A program made the translations under genes and the position numbers. DNA of 64,000 bases from assembly GCA_964007475.1 (NCBI GenBank), contig OZ023274.1:55323678-55387677 (forward strand), in the 5' to 3' direction. The stretch comes from Hybos culiciformis. Its lineage: Eukaryota > Arthropoda > Insecta > Diptera > Hybotidae. The notes below the pieces were generated by a model. That model was not told the DNA's origin, did not search any database, and worked only from the letters and a program-made list of their open reading frames with translations. Below, piece after piece: positions 31,829 to 44,467 of this stretch; position 1 is the first letter of the stretch; the number at the start of each line of letters is the position of its first letter.

Positions 31829-34091
31829 TTAAACTTCGATGTTGAATTCGTCGCTTAGATTTGATGGTTTTTCATTCACCAATAAAGCTTCTGATAATTC
31901 ATTTTTGGCTTTTTGTATTACCCATATCATAAGTGCCACTGCAATTAAAACCTAAAATTTCAAAATAATTTAGTTATAAAAAAAAATGTAATAACATAAA
32001 CATATAGGTACAAATAAATTGAATAATATTCAAAATAAAAAAAATTAAGTAATATAAAAATATTTTTCTTCTTTTTTTGTAAGAAATAATATATCGAGGG
32101 CTTGTGGTTTAAATGATCCGACGTTTTGTCTCCCAAATTACTTTTATTTAAATTTGAATTAAACCGCTATTAACTTAAAAAAAAAAAAAAACAGAAAAAT
32201 CAAAAACCTCTATCACAAATTATATTGTTAATTTTTTAATTAATTTATTATTTATAAAATTTAAATTATTATCAAAAATTATAATATTGTGATATAAAAG
32301 TTTTTTCCGTCCGAACTAATGAGATAATAATTTTTTTTCCTTCTTCTGTAAATTTTTAAAATTTTTGTTGTTGTGGGATAGCGAATTTATACCATAAACC
32401 CACGATATATTATTTTTAAATGCATACATATAATAAAGACAGCTTTCATTAAGCTTACGTTCTAATACTAAATAATATACAAAGACTTTTGAGACACAAA
32501 TCTGTTAAACTTTTTCAAGTATAGTGTAAATTATATATTGTGCAAGTGGTATTTTGGATTTTACAACTGGTCCTAAAAAATTGTACTACTGGTAATTGTA
32601 CAACTGATATGCATCCATGTTACTGTCCTTTTTTTTTAAATATAATGTTTTTATCTAGTTACCAAAACTTGTCATTAGATCATGTAAAATGAAATTATAT
32701 TACACACATCATGCTCTTATATCAACTAATAAAAACTACCAAAAAACTAAAGATATTATAATATTTATAATTATAATTTGTTAACCTGTATTATGAATAC
32801 ACCGTAAGCTGAGGTTGATGTTCCTTGATTCATGACATCATGAATTGATCTAAAATTTGAGCCCAAATAAACGTTAATAATTTGAGCTGGTAATAGACCA
32901 AGAAAACTGGCAACATAATAAATTCGCAAGGGAACAGAACTTATCTAAAATAAATGATAAATATTTAATTCAAATTTAAAATGTTTATATGTTTTCATTC
33001 ATTATTTTATTTTTATATAGTTTTACCCCAAATATTGTATTTTGGATTCCAAATGGTATAGGTGTAAGCCTTGTTAGAGTAACAATTTTAAATGCTTTAG
33101 GTCCAGAAATGACTGAAATCACAGAAAGTATTGTTTTGCCAAAATCATTTTTTACTAACCTGAAAATATACACAATTATCTGAAAATAATATCTTTCTTC
33201 ATAAAAGTTTAAAAATTCTATTTAAATTTCATTTATAAACCTAAAACACATTTTTTTTTATTCACCATTGTATTGAATATTTTCTGTGAAAATTTTTTAT
33301 AACTGTATGGGCCACGAATATGCCTAAATTAGCACCTGAAAGAAGAAATTTATCAATTTTTTTATCATATATATGCAAATTTTTTAAAATAGTCCAAATG
33401 AGCTCTATTATAACTTTTTATGCCCCCTATAGTTATCATTGTATTAACAAACATATTAATTTCCAAAAACTAAATTTTATAAAAATTCCATTATCTGGCG
33501 GTTAAAAAAGTTCAAAATTGTATGATTTTTTTTAGAGTAAACAGGATTAAAATTAAATTGAAAAATTTTACAAGTTAAAAAAAAAAATAATAATTATTTT
33601 TTAACTTTAAAGATCAATGATAGTGCTTCAAAAACAAAATCCAATTATAATTATTTATTTAGTAATTTACCCAATAAAATAATGAATAGTCCCTTAATAA
33701 TTCCAAATAAATAACCACTTGCTAACATTAACATTAAATATCCAATACAAAATGGAAAACTTACAAATATAAATAAAAATATAAATGCACTTAAAATATA
33801 CCATGGATTCTGGTTCTCAATCCATATTAACAATTGTTTTGAATGATCTTTAATTAAATACATAAAAATTAATATACAAAATAATATAATTAAAAATAAA
33901 AATACATTCAAATAAATATTTTTCGTTGGATAATTAATTCGAAATTTTCGACTTGTTATTGATGTTGCTGCTATTGTCATGTTTCGACGAACTTTTTTTT
34001 TTGATGGTAAGAATTCATCAGTTTCCGCTGATATATCAATTTCATCTTGATAATTTAATTTAATTCCATTCTCTGATTGGCCAATATCCAT
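31829..34091 (-). CDS. Tmem64: TMEM64-like VTT-domain membrane protein, five coding exons
   Basis: Exons (minus strand): 34091-33671, 33335-33266, 33159-33027, 32944-32786, 31951-31829; 906 nt, 301 residues. Every junction is GT..AG with matching phase. The N-terminus (MDIGQSENG) is cytosolic-type and polar; residues about 55-75 and 90-140 are hydrophobic. Family landmarks: VSFPFCIGYLMLMLASGYLFG, then across intron 1 GANLGIFVAHTV, then ALARLTPIPFGLQN-type motif (here LTRLTPIPFGIQN), then SFLGLLPAQIINVYLGS. These identify the SNARE-associated/VTT (TVP38/TMEM64) family, integral proteins of ER/Golgi-type membranes with likely lipid-scrambling roles. The start is the first ATG after a possible acceptor at 34098; upstream, a MITE lies 20 bp away. 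Confidence 0.93.
31952..32785. other. Last intron of the TMEM64-like gene
   Basis: 834 bp, AT-rich, donor CAG|GTTAAC and acceptor TTTTAG. No nested gene or clear mobile element seen. Confidence 0.7.
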
Positions 34092-34110
34092 TATAAACCT
34101 AAAAAAATAT

Positions 34111-34543
34111 GGTACTTTTCCGTTAGCCGGGCGCAAATGTACGGCGCAAAAAATTGTGAATCAAGACGCAAAACGAAGCAGAAATGTTACCGAAAACTTA
34201 TGGTCATTTGAAATGAATAGTTTTTTCGTGTATCGGGGACCCCCTAGGGCACCTTTTTTTTTTTTTTTTTCTTGGCGCGCTTCGCGCGAAGCGGATGGGA
34301 CGGGGACTCGGTAAATTTCTGCACAACTGGTTCGCGCATCTTCGTTTTTTAAATTACACCAGTTGTGCAGAAATTTACAGAGTATCCGTCCCATTGGCAT
34401 CGCGCGAAGCGCGCCAAGAAAATAAAAAAAAAAAAGGTGCCCTAGGGGGTCCCCCGATACACGAAAAAACTATTCATTTTAAATGACCATAAGTTTTCGG
34501 TAACATTTCTAACGGAAAAATACCCGGCTAACGGAAAAATACC
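34111..34543. mobile_element. Palindromic MITE beside the TMEM64-like start, 8-bp TSD
   Basis: GGTACTTTTCCGTTAGCCGG and complement GGTATTTTTCCGTTAGCCGG ends; exact duplication AAAAATAT (34103-34110, 34544-34551). Arms of about 200 bp are inverted along most of their length (GTTACCGAAAACTTATGGTC, GCGCGCTTCGCGCGAAGCG). 433 bp. Confidence 0.88.
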
Positions 34544-34551
34544 AAAAATAT

Positions 34552-34684
34552 TCTTTCTTTGCTCCTGACTATTTATCATTTGATATTTTTCTGAATTTTT
34601 TTTAATCAATTCATTTGTGGTTTTATTTTGTTTATCTTGGGTTTGTCTTAATGACTCTTTTATATTCGAATTTCTATTTTCTGC
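34552..34684 (-). other. Possible upstream exon of the TMEM64-like gene
   Basis: After a good acceptor (CTTTTTTAG) the minus strand is open (AENRNSNIKESLRQTQDKQN and on) up to the MITE. It could be a 5' exon or untranslated leader split by the MITE. There is no conservation argument, so this is speculative. Confidence 0.25.
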
Positions 34685-34699
34685 CTAAAAAAGTAGGGA

Positions 34700-36512
34700 C
34701 CATATTAATTTTTTGTTGGAAATTTAAACAAAAAGTACGTAACATTGTATTTAATATTACAGTACATTACAATAAATTTAGATTATAATATATCAAATAA
34801 ACTTCAGCACATTCTTCGGCGGCCTCTTTTTCCGTAATCGATTATGTATAAAAAAAAAATATTTTGCGTCTTGACAGTGTTTAATTCCAAAGTTATTTTG
34901 GAATTGTGGCAAGAAAGAGTGTTCAGATTATTGTCTTAAGTCATTATCATTTCAAAAGGAGGTACCTACCTAAAAATACGTAGGTAACCTACAATTGTTT
35001 TCAGCTGTTAAATACATTTGTTGCTGTTTGCCCTTTAAATTGTAGCTTCTCATTTCTTTTGGGCCCTCGTGGAAATTTGCGTTTTTTAATTCGGATAATT
35101 AGAAGTAGATAGATCATTGATGATCTTAATACTAGGTAGAGGTAGGTATCTAATTGGTACCTGATTTTAATATATAGGTAGGTACCTCCTCATACATATA
35201 TAATATAAGTTTCGTTAATTCCTTTTAATTTGCGATCAAATGTAGGTATTTAAAAAATTTTCAAGCATTTACATACTTTTCAACGTGTGATTTATTCACG
35301 TAGTCATCATGTGCAGGTATTCATAATGATAGAGCCAAGCCACTATTCGGTGGTTTGTTGGTTTTGTTGGAAGAACACAACTTCTTATGTTTCAAAACCA
35401 AAAGTAGATGTAGGCCTAGGTATCTCTTCTCTATTAAATAGGTATATCTTTACTTCGGGAAGTTAATAGTGGAATTAAATAAAACTTTATATTTAAAAAA
35501 TAAAAAAACAATTAAAATAGATATGATATGAAATAAAAATAATATTTTTTTTTATTGTTTTTTTAATTTATATTTTTACAAATTTTATTTTGTGTCATTT
35601 GAGAATTTATTCGGTGTTTGGTAAGGTTGTCGTTTTTGTGGTTATAATAGCTATGTTTAAATGGACGCGACGGACGCGACGCTCAAGACGTAAGAAATAT
35701 TAAATGTATGGAAGTGTACGGAGACGGTTAGACTGGACGTGACGTAAAAGTTAATTAAATCCATTTTAACTTTTTATATCTTGTTCGCACTTCAACAATT
35801 ATCCGGATAAAATAAGTGGAAATTTCCACTTTCTGAAACTACCGTTCGTACTTGAGAAGTGGAAAAAATTTGACAGTTCTAGAAAAAATATCAATTTTTT
35901 TTTTTTTTTTTGTTATGAATTTTCAAAAATCTTAAATTTAAAAATAATTTTGAAATTAAATTTAATTTTTTATGTTTTCATTTTTTTTTTGACATTTTCA
36001 CACAAAATAAACGGTGCCAACCATACCAAAACTAGCAAAAAGTAGCTAAAAGGAACTAGCTAATACCTTAAAATGGAAAAGAACTGGAAATTAAAATATC
36101 CGATAAAAAAAAAAATGGTTTACTGGGTGACAAAAAATCTATTTTGCAGCTGTTTTTTTTTTCAAATATTTTTCTACCCAGGTAGATAAATGATTGCAAA
36201 AACATTACAAAAATAATTTGTTTGATTTGTTTATTATTGGGTTAGAATAATAATAAAAAAATATATGTGAGTCTCGGAACACACGGAAGAAGTGAAACTT
36301 AATGGCAAGTAGTATTTTCTGAGGAGGCTAAATAAATATTTAAAATGGCCAAGTGCATATAAGACATGACACCAATCGATTTTTTCGACGGCGACTAGTT
36401 GATTTTTGTCCTTCGACTGTTGGGCCAGTCGGCTTAAAATAACTTGTTTTGGGAGAATTCGGCGGCTTAGAAAAAATTTTAAAAAAAATTAAAAACCAGC
36501 GACTACTTAGAG
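34700..36512. other. Intergenic, no gene seen
   Basis: AT-rich. Contains many TAGGTACCTACC-type words (34965-35200, 35400) and GACGCGACG words at 35660-35745. No reading frame with supporting features. Confidence 0.5.
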
Positions 36513-36520
36513 ATAAAAAC

Positions 36521-37889
36521 CATAGTTGCCATTTTAGCAATTTTAGTGCTAGATTTAGCACTTTTTTTTCCCCCTAGCACTTTCTTTTTTTAAAAAAGTG
36601 ATAGGTGCTAATTTAGCACTTTTCTCTTAAATATCACATTTTTTAGCACATTTCAAGAATTCGAGTTTCTTTTATTTTGTCAGTGATACTGATATATCAT
36701 GTCATATCAAATATGTGATTTGAATACCTTTTTAGACTGATGATAGTTAGTCATCTGTCTAATGGGTTTTATTTTTTTACCAGCTGTTTTTTATTGACGT
36801 CCCTCTAAGAAAAATTAACGAACCGCATTTTGCGTATTGAAAACGAATCGTGTGCGTAATGCCATTTCACTAACACTTTTGCATAAATTTTCATATAAAA
36901 AACAACGGCACGAAAACGAGCCGGAAACGAATTGGTTTCTCAGAACCACTCCGTATACGCTTCGCTTTTGGCGATACAAAAGCGAAACGTTTTGTGTATA
37001 AGAAAGCGAATCGTTTTCATTCCTTTCTTGCGAAATACGTTTTTATTTGACGTGACAGCAATAAATTAAAATAAACTAAAATTTAAAAAATGTAAGTTTT
37101 ATTTTATTATTTTTTTTTTTATTAATTATTGTATAATTGATGATTAAAATACAAATAAATGTAACTTAATTTTTTCATCATAAAATGTAGCAGCGAAAAA
37201 TTCTCCAACGTGAGGGTGACGGATATTATGTACATCATAAAAAAATGGTTTCAGTATGCAAAGGACAGACAACGAAAAAATATAAAGCCTCAACAGAAAA
37301 ATTTTAATAATATTTTTATAAATCGTTTGTAAATTAATTTTGAAAATAAATAAAACTTAAAAAATATATATATTTTTTCATTCATTTAAAAGACCGCTGA
37401 AATCAGTTAGGAAGCTTTAAGAGCTACGAAAATGAACCACTGTTGTGTAACATAAACGCACCGCTTAAGGTACGATCTCGGCGAAGTAAGTACGTTTTAA
37501 GCGAAACAAGAATGAATCACTGTGGTGTAACGTAAATGTACCGCTTATTCTACGGTATAAGCGAAGTACCAATACATGCATATAACTCCGTTTTTTTGTT
37601 CACTACTCTTATTCTAACATTTACGTTTACGGCTCGTTTTCGTATCGCCAAATCGGTACGCTTACGGAGTCTATTATAAGCTATGGACTTCGCCTACGAT
37701 ACGCTTTCGTGACGCTTTTCTTAGAGGGGTTTATTGTTTTATTTACGTTTATTTTCATTTAGCACTTTTTTAGCACCAAAAATTAAAAGAAAAAATGCTT
37801 AGCACTTTTTCTGGCACTTTTAAAGGGGGGAAAAAAAGTGCTAAGGGTCCTAAACTGGCATTTTTCAAAAAAAGCAAATGGCATCACTG
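36521..37889. mobile_element. Non-autonomous hAT element, 8-bp TSD
   Basis: Left CATAGTTGCCATTTTAGC, right complement CAGTGATGCCATTTGC; exact duplication ATAAAAAC (36513-36520, 37890-37897). Subterminal TTAGCACTTTTT words on both sides. A second TIR element (36801-37729) fills the middle. No transposase. Confidence 0.87.
36801..37729. mobile_element. TIR element nested in the hAT element
   Basis: CCCTCTAAGAAAA is inverted at the two ends. The arms are rich in AAAACGA / TCGTTTT, GCGAAGC and GTTTCGC words in both orientations. About 930 bp; target duplication unresolved; no convincing ORF. Confidence 0.6.
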
Positions 37890-37900
37890 ATAAAAACATT

Positions 37901-38240
37901 AGGCCTTCTCCCTGAAAAAAATTTAAGAATTTGAAATTCATGCATTTCAAATTCCTAATGTATTTTGTTAGTGTAAATTTTTTTGTTGCTGTGAATTTCA
38001 AATACACGCCTCAGAGCGTGTATTTGAAATTCATGAATTTGAAATATCATTACTGTCAAAATAAAAAATAAAATCAAACAAAATAAACATCAAAATAAAA
38101 ATATTTTAAAAATTAGAAAAAAAAGTAAAAAAATGCGCTCCCGAAAAATTTTTTTTGACATAAAATTACAATAACAAAATACATTAGGAATTTGAAATGC
38201 AGAATTTCAAATTCTTAAATTTTTTTCAGGGAGAAGGCCT
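37901..38240. mobile_element. AGGCCTTCTCCCTG variant of the AGTGCTTCACCC family
   Basis: Perfect inverted ends AGGCCTTCTCCCTGAAAAA continuing to AATTTGAAATTC; ATT on both sides. The middle has the family hairpin (AATTTCAAATACACGC) and ACATTAGGAATTTGAAAT block. 340 bp. It starts just 4 bp after the hAT duplication, so insertions are clustered. Confidence 0.82.
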
Positions 38241-39532
38241 ATTTAAAAATTCTAAAATACTTTTTACGCTCAAAAAGTTTAGTGGGATAATGGCTTTTAA
38301 ATTATTTCAAAATGGCTAGAATTATGGCTGCATGGCAACACTGATTGCCAAATGATTTCTACTATATTTTAAGCTGTAAACACAATTCCGGTTACAACTA
38401 TATTATTAGCGACAATAATGTATGAAAAAACAACAGCGTGGCTTAAATCATGTTTTCTTTTTGTTGCCCGAAAAGTTTAACCTAAAATAACTTTTTAAAT
38501 ATGCCTGAAAAATTTCATGTTTATTAGTACTTCTTCTGAAAAGGAATTGGATTAAAAATATTCTACATGCAAATGGAATTTAATGGCAAAAATAATTTAT
38601 ACTAACAACAGAATTACAAATTAGTTCAAAAAAAAAATCTGTTTTAGTTAAAAGAGCATTTTCAAATATGCCTGCAAAATTTGACATTAGTATTTCTTCC
38701 GAAAAATAATTGTAATAAAAATATTCCTCCTGCATTTTATTAGTGTAATTTAATGTCAAAAATAAATTACACTAACAAACTAAAAATTACATTAAGAAAA
38801 ATTAATATCAAAAATAAATTATCTACAAAATAGGTGCATTGGAACATTTTTATTCAGAATACATATTTGTATTCCAAAAACTTTTTGAAAATTAGCACTA
38901 ATAATTAATAAATGAAATATTTGTTATTCAATAATTTAAAATAAATTATATTTTCCTTTCAATCGAAAAAAAAAAAGTATTTTCGACTTTAATTCTGAGC
39001 CAGTATAGAGTAGGTTATTGCGATGATAAGCTTCATTAAGTTGCTAGCGGCTGTCGGTTTTATCATCAGCTGACACATAAATTTTTGCTTTTTTCTTTTT
39101 TTTTGCCTTTTTTTTTGACAATAAACGAGGCATTTTTGACAATAAACGAGGCATTTTTGGCACTTACATTTTTTTCACTCTCAATCACAATGCCTCTAAA
39201 GAAGTTTCACTTCAAAAATAATAAAAATAATCAGATACTTGTGTCAAATAGTTGTCAAAATTTATCAAACATTTTTCAGATATTTTTCAGTGATATTTTT
39301 TGCAACCTTTTTTTTCACAGCGTACTAAGCTTTAATGCCAAAAAAAAGTTTTCGTGAGCACATTTTTTTATTTTATTTTATTTTTTTCTAATTTTTAAAA
39401 TATCAATTTACCTTTTATTTTGTTTGCTTTTTTTTTTATTTTGACAGTAATGATATTTCAAATTCATGAATTTCAAATGCACGCTCTGATAGGCGTATAT
39501 TTGAAATTCACAACAAAAAAAAAATTTACACT
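38241..39532. other. AT-rich region with decayed repeats
   Basis: No gene. GACAATAAACGAGGCATTTTT is duplicated in tandem (about 39117-39160). 39325-39530 is an inverted partial copy of the 37901-38240 element core. 38740-38800 has short TAATTTAATGTCAAAAA words of the same family. Confidence 0.5.
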
Positions 39533-39966
39533 AGTGCTTCACCCTTAAAAAAATTTAAAAATTTCAAATTCTGAATTTCAAATTCCTAATGTATTTTGTT
39601 AGTGTAATTTAATGTCAAAAAAAATTTTTCGGTGAACACTTTTTTTCACTTTTTTTTATAAATTTCAAATATTAATAACAAAGCTGCCAGACTTGGATTT
39701 TCTTTCCCTAAATTTAGAGGATTTTATTATATCGGGGAAAAATTATGAACAAAAAATTATTGTACAAGAAAAATCTCAGGAAATTTGCGGAATTTTTTTT
39801 CATTTGGCATGTTTTTTTTTTTTTTATTTGACAATTAGAATGACAGAACTTGAATTTCAAATTTTTTTTTGTTGTTGTGAATTTCAAATACACGCTCTGA
39901 GGCGTTTGAAATTTTACACTAACAAAATACATTAGGAATTTGAAATTCAGAATTTGAAATTTTTAA
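39533..39966. mobile_element. AGTGCTTCACCC-family element, copy C, right end lost
   Basis: Left TIR and core are intact, showing empty sites for both the gypsy and palindrome-array insertions of copies A and B. The central hairpin has lost its right arm, and the right TIR is missing where the next element begins. Confidence 0.8.
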
Positions 39967-39967
39967 A

Positions 39968-40420
39968 TGACATTTGTCCGCGGGACATTTGTCCGCGATG
40001 AAATTTGTATGGAAAACTTCGCGGACAAATGTCATTTTGCAAAATGTCATTTGTCCGCGATTGTAAAATGACATTTGTCCGCCGCGGACAAATGTCCCAA
40101 AATTAGCGGACAAAAAACATTTTGCAAAATGACATTTGTCCGCGATTGAATTTTCTAACTTTAGCGGACAAATGTCATTTTGCAAAATGTCATTTGTCCG
40201 CGATTGATTTTTCGAATTTTTAGCGGACAAATGTCATTTTGCAAAATGTCATTTGTCCGCGATTGAAATTTTTAATTTTTAGCGGACAAATGTCATTTTG
40301 CAAAATGTCATTTGTCCGCGATTAATTTTTATCGCGGACAAAAGACATTTTGAATCGCGGACAAATGTCATTTTTATGTCCGCGATACAAAAACAAATCG
40401 CGGACAAATGTCCAACCCCC
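39968..40420. mobile_element. GGACAAATG palindrome-array element, left end truncated
   Basis: Palindromes as in the other copies, right end CCAACCCCC complete, but the GGCGCCGTG start is missing. No duplication, and both flanks come from different elements, so this copy sits at a rearrangement junction. Confidence 0.8.
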
Positions 40421-40512
40421 ATAATAAAAATTTAAAAAAAAAATAAGTTACGTTAACCGTAACTGTTAAAAAAAAAAAATAAGTTACGGTTGCCGTAACT
40501 GTAGCCACTCCC
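40421..40512. mobile_element. Right-end fragment of a GTTACG-palindrome element
   Basis: Two GTTACG..CGTAAC palindromes and the end CTGTAGCCACTCCC, as in the copy ending at 60056. Confidence 0.75.
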
Positions 40513-40656
40513 AATAATAATAGAAAATAGAGCAATATTTTTTTTTGTTGTGATTTTTGAAGAAACATTATTTTTTTTAATATTGTTTAAAAGTTAAATT
40601 ATTAGAAATTAGTATATTAAAATTAAATACGTATTTTTTTATTGAATAAATAAATA

Positions 40657-43600
40657 ATGAAGTCCAAACCAATGATTTGCAGTTTATGTTTGGAAAATTC
40701 TAAAAAATATTTCAATTTTTTTGAAACAAAAGGTTTGCAATTGAATGCTTCTGGAATTGTGGCCAAATATTTTTGGTTTCAGGTGAAAAGAATTTTTTTT
40801 TTCTTTTATTTTGAAAATTGCTTCGTTTCTTGTCAACTACCTACCTACTGATATTCTGGACTAATAAGATTCCGAATCATGCGCCTAATAGGTTAGGTAG
40901 GTACCTATTTCAGTGGGTCTACCTACCTTACCAAATTTCGTTACACGAAGTTAAACTTGTCTATTACGAACCATTTTTTATAAATTTAATTACCTAGGTG
41001 AATTTCCGAAATATGGGAATGCATGTACCTAGTTACTTAGGTATTTATGTATTTTTTATTAAATAATACCAAGGACCATCCAAAATTAATTTCTTTGACA
41101 TTTCTTTATTAAAATATCCAAAATAATGTTTATACCTAGGTAGGTACATAATCATAAAACCATTTTAAGAAAAAAAAATTGATTATTAATCGAAATCAAT
41201 TAATTTAATAATGTGTTCATTTTTCATTTAGATGAAATTTACAAAAAATTATAATAGGTAGGTACCTACCTACCTACATATAAACAAAATGTATGCATCT
41301 ATGCTTTAATTTTATTTTGAAATACCTAGGTACCTACCTAGTTTTCTAATTCAGTTGCAGTTAAAATCTCAACCACTAAAGTTTAATAAAATTAAGAATA
41401 AATAAAACATTTTTTAAAATTATAATTAATATCAAATGTTTTTTATTTTATTATTTTAAAAGTTTTATAAAAATTAAGTTTCATATAACGAAAATTTTAG
41501 GTAGGTATACCTACATCTTCATATCTATTTTTAATACAAGGTTATAGGTACATACTAATATGGATCACGTTTTACAAATATTTTTATTCCCTGGAATGTA
41601 ACTATTTATTTTCAATAGAATGTCATGTCGAATATTAACATACGGTCAATTTCACAGAGCGCATCATATTCGTAAAACGGGGGTTTCCGAATAAAAAAAG
41701 GTAGGTATTATTGTGGTTCTTTCGATGAAGTTTTGGTTTCGGTCCCCCCACTTACCGGCCACAATATAATACATATTTCTGCACAGAATATTTTAAATAG
41801 AGATCAATTTGACGTTTATCCTTAATTAAATACAAACTCTCTAAGTCTATTTTATATTCGTAAAATTTTTTTTTTTTTTTCAGCCAGGAAAAGATGATTC
41901 AATTTCAGAAATAATTTGTATGAAATGCTGGGAAATAATTAATGGTTTTCATTGTTTATATCAAAAAGTTGAAGAATCTAGAAATGGACTTACTGAACAA
42001 TTAAATGAACTTAAAATTCAACCAGAAACAATTTTATCTGAAATTAATGTTCAGAAATCTGAAATTTTTGATGAATATTATGGCGATCCATTTCTTAAAG
42101 CAACCCAATCACCAGTACTAATATGTGATAATGATCATTTTGATTCAGATGATAACGAATTCGAAGAAAAATACCAAATTGATCAGAGTATGAATTATTT
42201 ATTTGAAAAATTACTAAAATTCTATGGAAAAATATCAATTTTTAAATTTTTTGAATTTAATAAATTTGCTGTTAAAAACAAAGATGTTATTTAAATAAGA
42301 ATATCTTTCATTGACATATAAAAAATGATATTTTTAGATTATTACAAAAGCCGGCTAACTTATGTTAGTATTATAATCAGTTTTTTTTTTTTCAGATCCA
42401 GATGTAAAAAACATACCACTCAGCCCGACTAAACAGCAGGATGAAAAACAACTGATATCTGAATCTGATTTGAATGAAACAACTAGAAAAAGTACAAGAT
42501 TAAACAGAAAATTGAGTAATAATTTTATTAAAGTAGAAAGCATTACCAGTTCAGAAGAAAAAGAAGAAGACATTTTGATTCAATCAGCCATTGATGGAAA
42601 TCTTTTGATAAACGAAAAGAAAAAAAGAAAGAAAACAATTAAGTCAATTATAAAAGCCAAAAAAAGAACAAAAAAATTAGAAAAACAACAAGATGAAGAA
42701 GAAAATAAAGAAATTGAAAGAATGAAAGCAGGAAAAAAATTAAAAATGCAAGAAGGAGCAAAAATAATAGATTCATTTGGAAAATGGAACTGCCCATTGT
42801 GTTCAACACCGTTGGAAGAATATTCTAAATTGCAAAAACATTTTATGGAATTTCACAAAAATCAAAAATCTTATGTTACATGTTGTAATTTGAAATTTTT
42901 TAGACGATTTAAACTTGTTGATCATGTTCTGAAGCATGTTAATCCAGAATCTTTTAAGTAAGTTAATTTATGTTGCTAAATAATAATATAAAACACCTCA
43001 CTATTTATCAAAGTTACAACAAGTTAATTGAAACTCAAATTCAAAGTTTTTTTTTGTTTTTTTGCTCTGAAAATACTGAGGAAACTTCTAATTTTCCATT
43101 AAATCTTTAACTTCATGTTTGTAGGCATATATATTTTTTAGGAAAGAATATAAATATTTTTAACTTTTACTCCTAAAATATTTTATTATTTGATTTATTA
43201 AATGCTTTTTAGAAATAATAATAATTTTTTTTAAGGTGCGAATTATGTGAAAAAGTTTTGGCAAATCGTTTCTGTGTCAAGTAAATAAATTACTATTTTT
43301 GAGATTTAACAATTAAGTATAAAACAAAATAATGTTTGAACATTTCAGATCTCATATGCAGAAAATGCATTCAGAGGCTAGAGAGAAAAAATTTGAATGT
43401 CCACAATGTAAAAAACATTTTGCCACTGGTAAAATAAATTATATTTAAATTAATATTTTTAGTATATTTACCTTATTGAACCGATTTTGTTATCAATCAT
43501 ATTTTCATAAAAAAAAATGAATTATATGTATGTATATGATATGTATATGTTTAAAACCTATTGTCACAAAATTTAAATTCATTTATCATAACTCATTAAT

Positions 43601-44403
43601 GCTACAACCTTTTTATTTAAAGTTTCCGAACTAATGCGCCACGAAGGTACCCATATACCAGAAAGTGATAGAGAATTTAAATGCGAATTCTGTGATCGAA
43701 GGTAACTTTATTTTTGCTCAAATTATTTATTTGATGTGTTATAATGCGTTTTTTTATTAATGATTAAGTTATGGAACAAGCGAACTACTTCGTATACATA
43801 AGAAAACTGTTCATGATAATAGTTATGGAGGAATTTGTGATATTTGTGGTAAACAATATCGCCAAAATGCTGATTTAAGACGACATCGATTAGAACATGA
43901 TGGCATTACTATGCCAAAAATACAATGTCCAGTATGTCACATATTTTATTCAGGAAAATACAAATTGAAAAGACATATGAAGCAGCAGCATTTAACTCGA
44001 GACCAACGATTTGATTGTCCTCATTGCGATAAAGTTTCTACAACTATTGACGGTTTAAAATCGCACATTCGTTATACTCATAAAATGGATAGGAAATTTA
44101 ATTGTACTTTATGTGAAAAAGCATTTAAATTGGAATTGGAATTGAAGGTACGCATTTTTTTTTATTAAAAGGATCACTATTAGAAAAGGGTATTATTTTG
44201 TGTTATAGGAACATATGGCATGGCATACTGGAACCGCCTTGTATCAATGTCCCCATTGCCCAAGAACATTTAGTCACAATTCAAATTTACATCATCATAG
44301 AAAAAAGGTTCATAAGGCCGAATTTGAAGCCATTCGTGCAGAGAAAGGGAAACGTTACATTAATTGGAAAAAAATCATTGAAATACCTGAAGCAAGATTG
44401 TAA
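40657..44403 (+). CDS. ZAD-C2H2 zinc-finger protein, eight exons
   Basis: Exons: 40657-40782, 41884-42187, 42396-42957, 43236-43280, 43349-43428, 43623-43701, 43769-44147, 44209-44403; 1770 nt, 589 residues, phases consistent at all seven introns. The N-terminus is a zinc-finger-associated domain: CSLC in exon 1 and CMKCW in exon 2, with LYQKVEES after it. A charged, lysine-rich linker follows (EKKKRKKTIKSIIKAKKR, a likely nuclear signal). Then about nine C2H2 fingers, e.g. CPLCSTPL, CELCEKV, CPQCKKHF, CEFCDRS, CDICGKQY, CPVCHIF, CPHCDKV, CTLCEKAF, CPHCPRTF. Likely a nuclear DNA-binding regulator that dimerises through ZAD. Intron 1 is about 1.1 kb. Orthology to a named gene is not clear. Its stop is 244 bp from the stop of the converging esc gene. 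Confidence 0.92.
40783..41883. other. Intron 1 of the ZAD zinc-finger gene
   Basis: Donor CAG|GTGAAA, acceptor TTTTCAG. Rich in TAGGTACCTACC-type words; no mobile element with ends recognised. Confidence 0.7.
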
Positions 44404-44416
44404 TTTTGTTTTAAAA

Positions 44417-44422
44417 ATAAAA
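44417..44422 (+). terminator. Candidate polyadenylation signal of the ZAD gene
   Basis: AATAAA 14 nt after the stop codon, with further AATAAA-like words following. Confidence 0.4.
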
Positions 44423-44467
44423 TAAAAATAAATTTAATTATGTATAATAAATTGACTTGTAATTCTT

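Noticed and set aside
32985..33183. Plus-strand frame overlapping the TMEM64-like exon
   Set aside because: The minus strand carries the conserved TRLTPIPFG motif with proper splice sites; the plus frame is its shadow.
36340..36561. 73-residue minus-strand frame
   Set aside because: It crosses the boundary and TSD of the hAT element at 36521, so it is not a conserved gene.
42355..42573. Minus-strand serine/leucine-rich frame
   Set aside because: Shadow of exon 3 of the ZAD gene.
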